A stretch of 64,000 nt of DNA from contig NZ_LN555523.1 in the NCBI RefSeq assembly GCF_900015215.1, forward strand, positions 131,336 to 195,335, given 5' to 3'. This stretch comes from Romboutsia ilealis. Lineage in GTDB: Bacteria; Bacillota; Clostridia; Peptostreptococcales; Peptostreptococcaceae. Positions within the stretch are counted from its first letter, which is position 1; each line of letters opens with the position of its first letter. Shown piece by piece: positions 31,013-38,881 of the stretch. The position numbers and the translations under genes were made by a program. The notes beneath the pieces were generated by a model that worked only from the letters and a program-made list of their open reading frames with translations, made no database searches and was not told the origin of the DNA.

Positions 31013-31177
31013 ATGGCAAATATTGAATTAGAAATGTTAAAACAGGAAATAGATGCATTGAGAGAACAAATGCATGCATATATGGAATATCCAGAGATTT
31101 TTAGAGATGAAATATTAGAATCAAGTATCAAAATTGATATATTAATAAATAAATACATGGTTTTAACCAGTAAATAG
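31013..31177 (+). CDS. Spo0E-like aspartyl-phosphate phosphatase (54 aa)
   Basis: A 54-residue, fully helical protein. The first helix (IELEMLKQEIDALREQM) and the closing helix (LESSIKIDILINKYM) match the two-helix Spo0E fold. The family's SxxLDxLIxxY motif appears as SSIKIDILINKY. Spo0E proteins dephosphorylate Spo0A~P and delay sporulation. The gene has its own promoter, a GGTG ribosome-binding site and a terminator directly after the stop. It is easily missed because of its size. Confidence 0.82.
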   Translation: MANIELEMLKQEIDALREQMHAYMEYPEIFRDEILESSIKIDILINKYMVLTSK

Positions 31178-31202
31178 TCCGCATTAGTGGACTTTTTTTT
31201 AT
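31174..31202 (+). terminator. Terminator of the Spo0E-like gene
   Basis: AGTCC/GGACT stem starting at the stop codon (31176-31193), followed by eight T residues. Confidence 0.85.
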
Positions 31203-31341
31203 TGAAAGTAAAATTGTAAGGTATAATTTTAGGACTATAAATAGCAATTAAGATTGGTAATATATTATTTATTTAAGCATATAAATTTTATATTAAATAC
31301 TTCTTTACAAATGAGCTTATATAAATAGATAGGAGGTAATT

Positions 31342-32004
31342 ATTATTATAAGTAATGAGGCTATAATAATAAGATTAATAATTGCTTTAATTATTGGGGG
31401 ATTGACTGGATTAGAAAGAGAAAAATCGCATCAATTTGCAGGATTTAGAACTCATATATTAGTAGCAGTGGGTTCATGTATAACATCTATAACATCATTA
31501 TTATTATTTGTTCAATATGGTTCACAAACTAGTATCGATCCAGCTAGATTAACAGCTCAGGTATTATCAGGTATAGGTTTTTTAGGAGCTGGAGCAATTT
31601 TGAAAACATCAAATGGTATAAGAGGATTGACTACAGCAGCAGGTATTTGGGCTACAGCTTGTATAGGTATAGCAATAGGATATGGATATTATGTATTAAG
31701 TATTTGTGCATGGTCATTGGTAATGATAACTCTTTATATTTTAAAAAATATCGATAAAATAATTTTTAAGAAAAAGCAAACAATATTTATTGTAAAGGTA
31801 GATAGTATAAATATTATAACTATGTTATATAATATATTTCAACAATCTCAAATTAGTGTGAAAAATATAGATATAGAAAATACAGAAGGTATATATTGGA
31901 AAATAAGTTTTTTTGTAGTATATGATAGAAGAATAATATTAGACGAACTTGTAAATGAACTAAATAACTCAAAAAATATAATTAGTGTAGATTATTTACA
32001 TTAA
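31342..32004 (+). CDS. MgtC/SapB family membrane protein, probable ATT start
   Basis: About 220 residues: four or five N-terminal membrane helices with the MgtC signature (GGLTGLEREKSHQFAGFRTHILVAVGS, then GIGFLGAGAILK and GLTTAAGIWATACIG), and a C-terminal ACT-like cytoplasmic domain. A conventional start (TTG 31402) would remove the first helix, which is plainly encoded in frame upstream (NEAIIIRLIIALIIGG). The AGGAGG at 31331-31336 points to ATT at 31342 or 31345; no ATG, GTG or TTG lies in frame there. Family members aid growth in low magnesium or modulate membrane ATPase; the role here is unknown. Confidence 0.8.
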   Translation: MIISNEAIIIRLIIALIIGGLTGLEREKSHQFAGFRTHILVAVGSCITSITSLLLFVQYGSQTSIDPARLTAQVLSGIGFLGAGAILKTSNGIRGLTTAAGIWATACIGIAIGYGYYVLSICAWSLVMITLYILKNIDKIIFKKKQTIFIVKVDSINIITMLYNIFQQSQISVKNIDIENTEGIYWKISFFVVYDRRIILDELVNELNNSKNIISVDYLH

Positions 32005-32156
32005 AATAATATAAAATAAGATATAGCCATAATTAAATTAGAGGTGCATGAATTAAAAAAGTGTAAAAATTATAAAAGGTTAATCTTGTGATTTACCTAA
32101 AGAAGTTATTGAAATGGTAAATCTTGATAATAAAATTGCCTATAAGGAGAGATAAT

Positions 32157-33941
32157 ATGGGAATAGATAGAAAAAATATAGATGATAAATACAAATGGAA
32201 AATAGATTTAATGTATTCAAGTAAAGAATCTATTGATAAGGATATAGAAAATATAAAATCTTATATAAATGAAATAAAGCAATATAAGGGTAAATTGTCA
32301 CAAAGCAAAGAAAATCTATACGAAGCACTTAATATATACGAAAAAGCTTCACAACTATTACAAAATTTATATGTGTACACACATATGAAGCAACATGAAG
32401 ATACTAGGATAAATGAAAATCAAGCGATGGCAACAAAAACAGATATGTTATCTACAGAGCTATCTACAGCATCATCATATATGGTTCCAGAAATAATATC
32501 TATAGATGAATCTAAGCTTAAAGAATATTTAGAAGATGAAAAATTATCATTCTACAAGAAATATATAGATGAGATACTAAGGGAAAAGCCTCATACATTA
32601 TCAGAAAAAGAAGAAGAGATATTAGCTGCAGTTTCAGATTTAACATCAGTCCCTGAAAATGCTTATGATATGCTATCTTATGCTGATATGGAGTTTCCAG
32701 AAATAGAAAATGAAGATGGAGAAATTGTTAAATTAACTCACTCTAATTTTTCAACATTTTTAAAGAGTAAAAATAATAGAGTTAGAAAAGATGCATTTGA
32801 TGCAATGTATAAAACATATGATAAATATAAAAATACTTTTGCATCTATGCTATACGGAGGTATTAAGTCAGAAATTTTTTATTCAAAAGCTAGAAAATAT
32901 GAATCTGCTTTATACGCATCTTTATTCCAAGATGATATAAGCGTTGATGTTTACAACAACCTTATAAAAGCAGTTGATGAAAATTTAGATACATTAAATA
33001 GATATGTAGATATCAAAAAGAAGTTTTTAGGATTAGAGGATATACATATGTATGACTTGTATGTTCCTTTAACTGAAAGCTTTGATATGAAAATACCTTA
33101 TGAAGAAGCACAAGAAATAGTACTAAATGCATTAAAACCTTTAGGTGAAGAGTATTTAGGATTAATAAAAAGAGCTTTTGAAGAAAATTGGATAGATGTT
33201 TACGAAAATGAAGGAAAACAAGGTGGAGCTTATTCTTGGGGAAGTTATGATTCACATCCTTATATATTAATGAATTATAAGGACGACCTAAACTCTTTAT
33301 TTACATTAATACATGAGTTAGGACATTCTATGCACAGTTATTATTCTAAGAAAACTCAGCCTTATCTATATTCAGGTTATAAAATATTTGTAGCCGAAGT
33401 TGCATCTACATTAAATGAATTGCTTTTAATAAATTATTTATTAGAAAAAGCAGATTCAAAAGAAGAAAGAGTATATCTTCTAAATTATTACTTAGAGCAG
33501 TTTAGAACAACTGTATATAGACAAACAATGTTTGCTGAGTTTGAAAAATTAACTCATGCTAGTGTAGAGGACGGAAATCCTCTAACAGCTAAAGAATTTA
33601 ACAATATATACTATGATTTAAATAAAAAATACTATGGAAATTCAACTGTAGTTGATGAACAAATTGCACTAGAATGGGCTAGAATACCTCATTTCTATTC
33701 AAATTTCTATGTGTATAAGTATGCTACAGGATTCTCTGCAGCAAGTGCATTAAGTCAAAAGATATTAACAGAAGGTAAAGTAGCTGTTGATAAATATATA
33801 GAATTTTTAAAGAGTGGAGGTTCTGATTATCCACTTAATCAATTAAAAGCAGCTGGTGTTGATATGGAAAAGAAAGAATCTGTGGATAAAGCGCTAGAAG
33901 TATTTAAAGAATTAGTAGATAAACTAGAAAAAGAATACTAA
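32157..33941 (+). CDS. pepF: Oligoendopeptidase F
   Basis: A cytosolic M3-family zinc metallopeptidase of 594 residues that cleaves peptides of about 7-17 residues. The zinc site HELGH is at 386-390, followed by the second-ligand region FVAEVASTLNE. The N-terminal helical domain starts DDKYKWKIDLMYSSKES, typical of PepF. I use ATG 32157 behind AAGGAGAG; an upstream in-frame start at 32124 has no such site. It is monocistronic, and the 120 bases upstream hold nothing I can name. Confidence 0.94.
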   Translation: MGIDRKNIDDKYKWKIDLMYSSKESIDKDIENIKSYINEIKQYKGKLSQSKENLYEALNIYEKASQLLQNLYVYTHMKQHEDTRINENQAMATKTDMLSTELSTASSYMVPEIISIDESKLKEYLEDEKLSFYKKYIDEILREKPHTLSEKEEEILAAVSDLTSVPENAYDMLSYADMEFPEIENEDGEIVKLTHSNFSTFLKSKNNRVRKDAFDAMYKTYDKYKNTFASMLYGGIKSEIFYSKARKYESALYASLFQDDISVDVYNNLIKAVDENLDTLNRYVDIKKKFLGLEDIHMYDLYVPLTESFDMKIPYEEAQEIVLNALKPLGEEYLGLIKRAFEENWIDVYENEGKQGGAYSWGSYDSHPYILMNYKDDLNSLFTLIHELGHSMHSYYSKKTQPYLYSGYKIFVAEVASTLNELLLINYLLEKADSKEERVYLLNYYLEQFRTTVYRQTMFAEFEKLTHASVEDGNPLTAKEFNNIYYDLNKKYYGNSTVVDEQIALEWARIPHFYSNFYVYKYATGFSAASALSQKILTEGKVAVDKYIEFLKSGGSDYPLNQLKAAGVDMEKKESVDKALEVFKELVDKLEKEY

Positions 33942-34059
33942 TCAAAAAAATAGCTAAAAGGTTTAAGCATTATACTTGTAGTGACCATTTAAGATTATAA
34001 AAAATAGTTGTAAAATATTATTGAATTTGAAATTTATATATTTATAAAAGCTATAATGA

Positions 34060-34107
34060 CATAAATTTACATGTATGTTATATTAATAATATACATGTAA
34101 ATTTATG
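34060..34107. promoter_or_regulatory. Long inverted repeat upstream of the LacI-type regulator
   Basis: Perfect 16-base arms CATAAATTTACATGTA (34060-34075) and TACATGTAAATTTATG (34092-34107) are separated by 16 bases, ending 19 bases before the regulator start. Each arm ends in the palindrome TACATGTA, so it can be read as two operator sites or as an mRNA hairpin. There is no T-run, so it is not a terminator. Confidence 0.6.
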
Positions 34108-34126
34108 AGTAAAGGTAGGAGATAGG

Positions 34127-35098
34127 ATGGCTACAATGAAAGATGTTGCCAAGAAAGCAGGTGTAGGACTAGGAACTGTATCTAGGGTAATAAATAATCA
34201 TCCTAGTGTAAAAGATGCAACCAGAGTAAAAGTACAGAAAGCTATAAAAGAGTTAGATTATTCACCTAATATAATCGCTAGAAATCTAAAAGTTTCACAG
34301 TCAGAAACTATAGCATTAATAATTCCAACGATATGGCATCCATTTTTTTCCGAATTTGCTTACTATGTTGAAGAGAATGTATCTAAAAGAGGATTTAAGC
34401 TAGTGTTATGTAACTCAGATAAAAATTATCAAAAAGAAGTAGAATATCTAGAAATGTTAAAACAAAATAAGGTAGCTGGAATCATAGCTATAACTTACAA
34501 TGATATTGATAATTATGTTTCTAGTAATCTACCAATAGTAAGTGTAGATAGACATTTTAGTGAAGATGTAGTGTATGTTACATCAGATAACTATAATGGT
34601 GGTAAAATGGCAGTGAATAAGTTAATCGAAAATGGATGTAAAAAATTAGCATTTATAGGAACGACGTCTACAAGACCAACGGATGTAAAAAATAGAAAAA
34701 TTGGATTTAAAGATGAGTGTATCAGACAAAGTATTGAATATACTATATTTGACGAAAAAGAGCCAGTTGAAAATTTAGAAAAAAAGATAGAAAATTATAT
34801 TGATGAAAATAGGGACATAGATGGTATATTTGCTATAAATGATTTTGTGGGTTTAACTATAATAAAAATACTAGGAAGAAAAGGAATTAAAATTCCAGAG
34901 GATATAAAGATTATAGGCTATGATGGTGTAAAAATGTCTACAGAACAAGAGTTTTTGATATCAACCATAAGACAACCAGTTGAGAGAATGGCTAAGTGTG
35001 CAGTAGATTCAATATTTGATATACTTGAAAATAATATTGAAAATAAAAGAAGAGTATTACCAGTAACTTATGTAAAAGGAAGCACAACAATTATTTAA
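34127..35098 (+). CDS. LacI family transcriptional regulator of the sugar locus
   Basis: 323 residues: an N-terminal LacI helix-turn-helix (MKDVAKKAGVGLGTVSRVIN) with hinge helix, then a periplasmic-binding-protein-like sensor domain (ALIIPTIWHPFF, VDRHFSED, GYDGVKMS). It sits upstream of and in line with a permease/binding protein/GH32/fructokinase operon whose promoter carries two GAAACGTTTC operators of LacI-family type. It therefore most likely represses that operon until sucrose or a fructoside is present. The start follows AGGAGATAGG. Confidence 0.9.
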   Translation: MATMKDVAKKAGVGLGTVSRVINNHPSVKDATRVKVQKAIKELDYSPNIIARNLKVSQSETIALIIPTIWHPFFSEFAYYVEENVSKRGFKLVLCNSDKNYQKEVEYLEMLKQNKVAGIIAITYNDIDNYVSSNLPIVSVDRHFSEDVVYVTSDNYNGGKMAVNKLIENGCKKLAFIGTTSTRPTDVKNRKIGFKDECIRQSIEYTIFDEKEPVENLEKKIENYIDENRDIDGIFAINDFVGLTIIKILGRKGIKIPEDIKIIGYDGVKMSTEQEFLISTIRQPVERMAKCAVDSIFDILENNIENKRRVLPVTYVKGSTTII

Positions 35099-35127
35099 AA
35101 TAAAATAAATAATAAGATTAAAATTTA

Positions 35128-35156
35128 TTGACATCGTTTTCTTGTAGTGTTAACAT
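35128..35156 (+). promoter_or_regulatory. Promoter of the sugar-uptake operon
   Basis: TTGACA (35128-35133), 17-base spacer, TAACAT (35151-35156), immediately upstream of operator 1. Confidence 0.75.
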
Positions 35157-35167
35157 ATAAATATAAA

Positions 35168-35180
35168 TGAAACGTTTCCA
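35168..35180. promoter_or_regulatory. LacI-type operator 1
   Basis: TGAAACGTTTCCA, with a perfect GAAACGTTTC palindrome, lies just after the -10 at about the transcription start. Confidence 0.8.
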
Positions 35181-35187
35181 GGAAATT

Positions 35188-35217
35188 GAGCTTATTCTAA
35201 ATTAGAGTGAGCCTTTA
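35188..35217 (+). other. Leader hairpin between the two operators
   Basis: GCTTATTCTAA pairs with TTAGAGTGAGC (with two G-U pairs) and is followed by CTTTATTT. It looks like a weak terminator or attenuator in the 5' leader. Confidence 0.4.
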
Positions 35218-35230
35218 TTTAACAATTAAA

Positions 35231-35243
35231 TGGAAACGTTTCA
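35231..35243. promoter_or_regulatory. LacI-type operator 2
   Basis: TGGAAACGTTTCA is the mirror image of operator 1. The palindrome centres are 64 bases apart, close to six helical turns, which would suit a repression loop. Confidence 0.8.
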
Positions 35244-35266
35244 AAAAGGGGATTAGGGAGGGAATT

Positions 35267-36250
35267 ATGAACAATACAGTAGAGATGAATTCAAACTTGA
35301 TAGAAGAAAATGACACCAATGAAAAAAAATTAAAGAAAAAATCTAAATATAAGAGTAAGCTTTCAAAAATAAAAGAACAAAGACAACTATATTTGTTACT
35401 TTTACCTGCTTTTATTTTAACTATAGTATTTAAATATATACCTATGTATGGAATACTTATAGGTTTTAAAGATTACAACCCGTTATATGGAATTACAGGT
35501 AGTGAATGGGTAGGATTTAAACACTTTATGAAGTTTTTAACATCACCAAATTTTATAGATATATTTATGAATACATTAAAGTTAAGTATATTTAGCTTGA
35601 TAATAAGCTTTCCAATACCAATTATAATTGCAATAATGTTAAATATGGTTAGAAGTAAGACAAATAAGAAAAATATACAACTTATTTTATACGCACCAAA
35701 CTTTATATCTGTAGTAGTAGTAGTAGGTATGTTATTTATATTATTATCGCCAACAGGGCCTATTAATCAATTGGTTACTATATTTACTGGTGAACCGATT
35801 ATGTTTATGTCAGATCCTAAGTATTTTAGAACTATATATATACTAAGTGGTATATGGCAAGGCGCTGGATGGTCTTCAATTATATATGTAGCTGCACTTG
35901 CAAATGTAAGTCCAGAGCTTCATGAAGCAGCGCTAATAGATGGTGCAAATATATTCCAAAGAATAAGACATATAGATTTACCAACTTTAAAGCCGTTAAT
36001 GGTAATATCATTTATATTAGCAGCAGGTGGAATTATGAGTATAGGCTTTGAAAAGGCTTATCTAATGCAAACATCGATGAATATACCAACTTCAGAGATA
36101 ATAGCTACATATGTATACAAGCAAGGTTTACAAGCCGGTGATTATGGTTATTCAACAGCTATCGGATTATTTAATACAATAATAAATGTTATATTACTAC
36201 TTACAGTAAATAAAGTTGTAAAACATATAAATGAAGGTGAAGGGTTATAA
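35267..36250 (+). CDS. Sugar ABC transporter permease (LplB/COG4209 type)
   Basis: 327 residues with a lysine-rich cytoplasmic N-terminus and six predicted membrane helices. The ATPase-contact EAA loop reads EAALIDGANIFQRIRHIDLPTLKP near residues 222-246. The VFKYIPMYGILIGFKDYNP segment is typical of the LplB subfamily, which carries oligosaccharides with large (about 540-residue) lipoprotein binding proteins. The ATG follows GGGAGGGAATT; an earlier in-frame start at 35207 would precede operator 2. It is the first gene of the operon. Confidence 0.92.
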   Translation: MNNTVEMNSNLIEENDTNEKKLKKKSKYKSKLSKIKEQRQLYLLLLPAFILTIVFKYIPMYGILIGFKDYNPLYGITGSEWVGFKHFMKFLTSPNFIDIFMNTLKLSIFSLIISFPIPIIIAIMLNMVRSKTNKKNIQLILYAPNFISVVVVVGMLFILLSPTGPINQLVTIFTGEPIMFMSDPKYFRTIYILSGIWQGAGWSSIIYVAALANVSPELHEAALIDGANIFQRIRHIDLPTLKPLMVISFILAAGGIMSIGFEKAYLMQTSMNIPTSEIIATYVYKQGLQAGDYGYSTAIGLFNTIINVILLLTVNKVVKHINEGEGL

Positions 36251-36267
36251 GAAAGGGGGGAATTTAT

Positions 36268-37152
36268 ATGAGAGTATACAATAGTAAATTAGATAGAATT
36301 GTATATAAGTTAAATGGAATTTTGATGTGTGGGGTAGTTATATCTATATTATATCCACTTATATACATACTAATAGCATCGTTTACAGATCCAACAACAT
36401 TACTTAATGAAGGTATTAGTTTTAATTTTTCAGAGTGGACCTTAGAAGGATATATAACTATATTATCAGATCCTGCAATGATTAAAGGGTTTGTAAACTC
36501 ATTTATATATTCCACATTATTTGCACTTATTAGTGTATCTACATCTATAATGGCAGGATATGCTTTAGCACAAAAAGAGTTAGTAGGAAGACGTTTTATA
36601 TCGAATATATTTGTAGTTACAATGTTCTTTGGAGGGGGACTAATACCAACCTATCTATTAATAAAGGGCTTAGGGATGTTAGATACTATATGGGCCATAA
36701 TTTTACCTGGAGCTGTAAATGTATGGAACATAATTCTTTCAAGAACGTATTTCCAAAGTTTACCTAACGAATTAAAGGAGTCAGCTAAAATAGATGGAGC
36801 GAATGATTTACAAGCATTTACAAAAATAATATTACCGCTTGCAAAACCTATAATATTAGTTTTAGTATTATATGCATTTGTTGCTCAGTGGAACTCATAT
36901 TTTGATGCAATGATATATTTAAAAAATGATGATTTAGCACCACTTCAATTAGTGTTAAGAAGGATACTTATACAAAATGAACCAATGCCTGGTATGATAT
37001 CTGATCAATTAGCTCTAGCAGAGTTAAAGAGATTATCAGAAATGATAAAATATGCAGCAATAGTAATATCGAGTTTACCGCTTATGATAATGTATCCATT
37101 TTTCCAAAAGTATTTTGAGGAAGGTGTAATGGTAGGATCGATAAAAGGTTAA
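36268..37152 (+). CDS. Sugar ABC transporter permease (YtcP/LplC type)
   Basis: 294 residues, six membrane helices, the partner of the preceding permease. Its EAA loop is ESAKIDGANDLQAFTKIILPLAKP, and the C-terminus ends MYPFFQKYFEEGVMVGSIKG, the signature tail of this subfamily. The start lies 17 bases after the previous stop behind AAAGGGGGG. Together the two form the membrane channel for the binding protein encoded next. No ATP-binding subunit is encoded in the locus. Confidence 0.92.
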   Translation: MRVYNSKLDRIVYKLNGILMCGVVISILYPLIYILIASFTDPTTLLNEGISFNFSEWTLEGYITILSDPAMIKGFVNSFIYSTLFALISVSTSIMAGYALAQKELVGRRFISNIFVVTMFFGGGLIPTYLLIKGLGMLDTIWAIILPGAVNVWNIILSRTYFQSLPNELKESAKIDGANDLQAFTKIILPLAKPIILVLVLYAFVAQWNSYFDAMIYLKNDDLAPLQLVLRRILIQNEPMPGMISDQLALAELKRLSEMIKYAAIVISSLPLMIMYPFFQKYFEEGVMVGSIKG

Positions 37153-37186
37153 GTTTTATATATAAATTATTAGGGGAGTGTTAAAA

Positions 37187-38812
37187 ATGAAAAAACCAAA
37201 AAGATTGATAGCTTTAGTATTAGCAACAGGATTAGTAGTAGTTTCATTAACAGGATGTTCTTCATCTAAAACAGGAGATGCTGTAGGTCTTGGAAGTCCA
37301 GCCTATAATCTTGAAAATGTAGAATTTCCATTAAAAGAACAAGTAACACTAAATATAATGACTCAAAGTTCACCATTAGCACCACAAGACCCAAATGAAA
37401 AATTAATATATAAAAGATTACAAGAAAAAACAAACTTAAAAATCAACTGGACAAATTACACTTGGGATGAGTATGGAGAAAAGAGAAATCTAGATATAGC
37501 AGCAGGAGATATACCAGATGCTATACTTCATGCAGGTATGAGTGACTATGATTTACTTAAATATGCTGACCAAGGAGTAATAGTTCCCATAGAAGATTTG
37601 ATAGATAATTATATGCCTAATTTAAAAAAGGTGCTTGATGAAAATCCAGAATATAGGAAAATGATAACAGCTCCAGATGGTCATATATACTCATTTCCAT
37701 GGATAGAAGAACTTGGAGATGGTAAAGGAAGTATACAAACTGTAGATTGTACTCCATGGATAAATAAAGCTTGGTTAGATGAATTAGGATTACCAATACC
37801 AACTACTACAGAAGAATTACAAACAGCATTAAAAGCATTTAAAGACCAAGATCCTAATAAAAATGGTAAAGCAGATGAGATACCAATGTCATTTATTATA
37901 AATGATGGTCAAAATGACCCAGCATATTTATTTGGTTCATTTGGACTTGGAGATAACTGGGATCACACTATAGTTGATAATGATGGAAAGGTAATATTAA
38001 CAGCAAGAGAAGAAGGATACAAAAATGCTATAAATTATTTACATGGTTTATATAAAGAAGGGTTAATTGATGCTGAAGCATTTGAACAAGATTGGAACAC
38101 ATATCTTGCTAAAGGTAAAGATAAGAGATATGGATTGTATTTTACTTGGGATAAAGCAAATATAACAGGTCCAGGAGATGATTATGTATTATTACCACCA
38201 CTTAAAGGACCAGATGGAACACAAAATGTAGCTAGAACTAATGGTATAGGATTTGATAGAGGTAGAATGGTTATAACAACAGCTAATAAAAACTTAGAAT
38301 TAACAGCTAAATGGATAGATGAATTATATAATCCAATACAATCAGTTCAAAATAACTGGGGTACATATGGTGATGATAAACAAGCTAATATATTTGAATA
38401 TGATGAAGAAAACAACATGTTAAAACATTTAGATTTAAATGGAGCGGCTCCACATGAAGTTAGACAAAAATCAGAAGTTGGAGGACCTTTAGCTATACTA
38501 AATGAGTATTATGGAAAAGTTACTACTATGCCAGATGATGCAGCATGGAGATTAGAACAAATAAATACTTTAGTACCGTATATGTATGCAGAGAATATAT
38601 ATCCTAGTGTATTTTTCTCTAAAGAAGAGTTAGATAAGCTATCAACAATACAAACAGACTTATTTGATTATATAAATAGAATGAGAGCTGAATGGATAGT
38701 AAATGGAAAAGCAGATAAAGATTGGGACGCATACTTAAAAGAATTAGATAGACTTGGATATAGTCAATGGTTAGAAATAAAACAAGCAGGGTACGATAGA
38801 ACAGCTAAATAG
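37187..38812 (+). CDS. Extracellular sugar-binding lipoprotein of the ABC transporter
   Basis: 541 residues. A lipoprotein signal peptide (positive MKKPKR, hydrophobic core, lipobox LTGC) anchors it outside the membrane after cleavage before the cysteine. The remainder is a large family-1 solute-binding protein of the LipO/YtcQ type, with KxNLKINWTNYTWDEY and AAGDIPDAI motifs near the start. It should capture sucrose or a fructo-oligosaccharide, judging from the GH32 hydrolase and fructokinase downstream; the ligand is inferred. ATG 37187 follows GGGGAG. Confidence 0.92.
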   Translation: MKKPKRLIALVLATGLVVVSLTGCSSSKTGDAVGLGSPAYNLENVEFPLKEQVTLNIMTQSSPLAPQDPNEKLIYKRLQEKTNLKINWTNYTWDEYGEKRNLDIAAGDIPDAILHAGMSDYDLLKYADQGVIVPIEDLIDNYMPNLKKVLDENPEYRKMITAPDGHIYSFPWIEELGDGKGSIQTVDCTPWINKAWLDELGLPIPTTTEELQTALKAFKDQDPNKNGKADEIPMSFIINDGQNDPAYLFGSFGLGDNWDHTIVDNDGKVILTAREEGYKNAINYLHGLYKEGLIDAEAFEQDWNTYLAKGKDKRYGLYFTWDKANITGPGDDYVLLPPLKGPDGTQNVARTNGIGFDRGRMVITTANKNLELTAKWIDELYNPIQSVQNNWGTYGDDKQANIFEYDEENNMLKHLDLNGAAPHEVRQKSEVGGPLAILNEYYGKVTTMPDDAAWRLEQINTLVPYMYAENIYPSVFFSKEELDKLSTIQTDLFDYINRMRAEWIVNGKADKDWDAYLKELDRLGYSQWLEIKQAGYDRTAK

Positions 38813-38818
38813 ATAATA

Positions 38819-38860
38819 AAAATAAGGTCTGATAATTTAGTTTCAGACTTTATTATTTAG
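38819..38860 (+). terminator. Intra-operon hairpin after the binding-protein gene
   Basis: A 12-bp stem AATAAGGTCTGA/TCAGACTTTATT (38821-38854) with a short T-rich tail. It could protect the abundant upstream mRNA and lower expression of the enzymes that follow. Confidence 0.55.
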
Positions 38861-38881
38861 AAATGAGGGGGAGAAAATAGA

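Noticed and set aside
35168..35243. CcpA cre sites instead of LacI operators
   Set aside because: The GAAACGTTTC cores partly resemble cre, but two mirror copies around the promoter next to a dedicated LacI-type gene favour local control. CcpA binding is not excluded and is noted as a refutation route.
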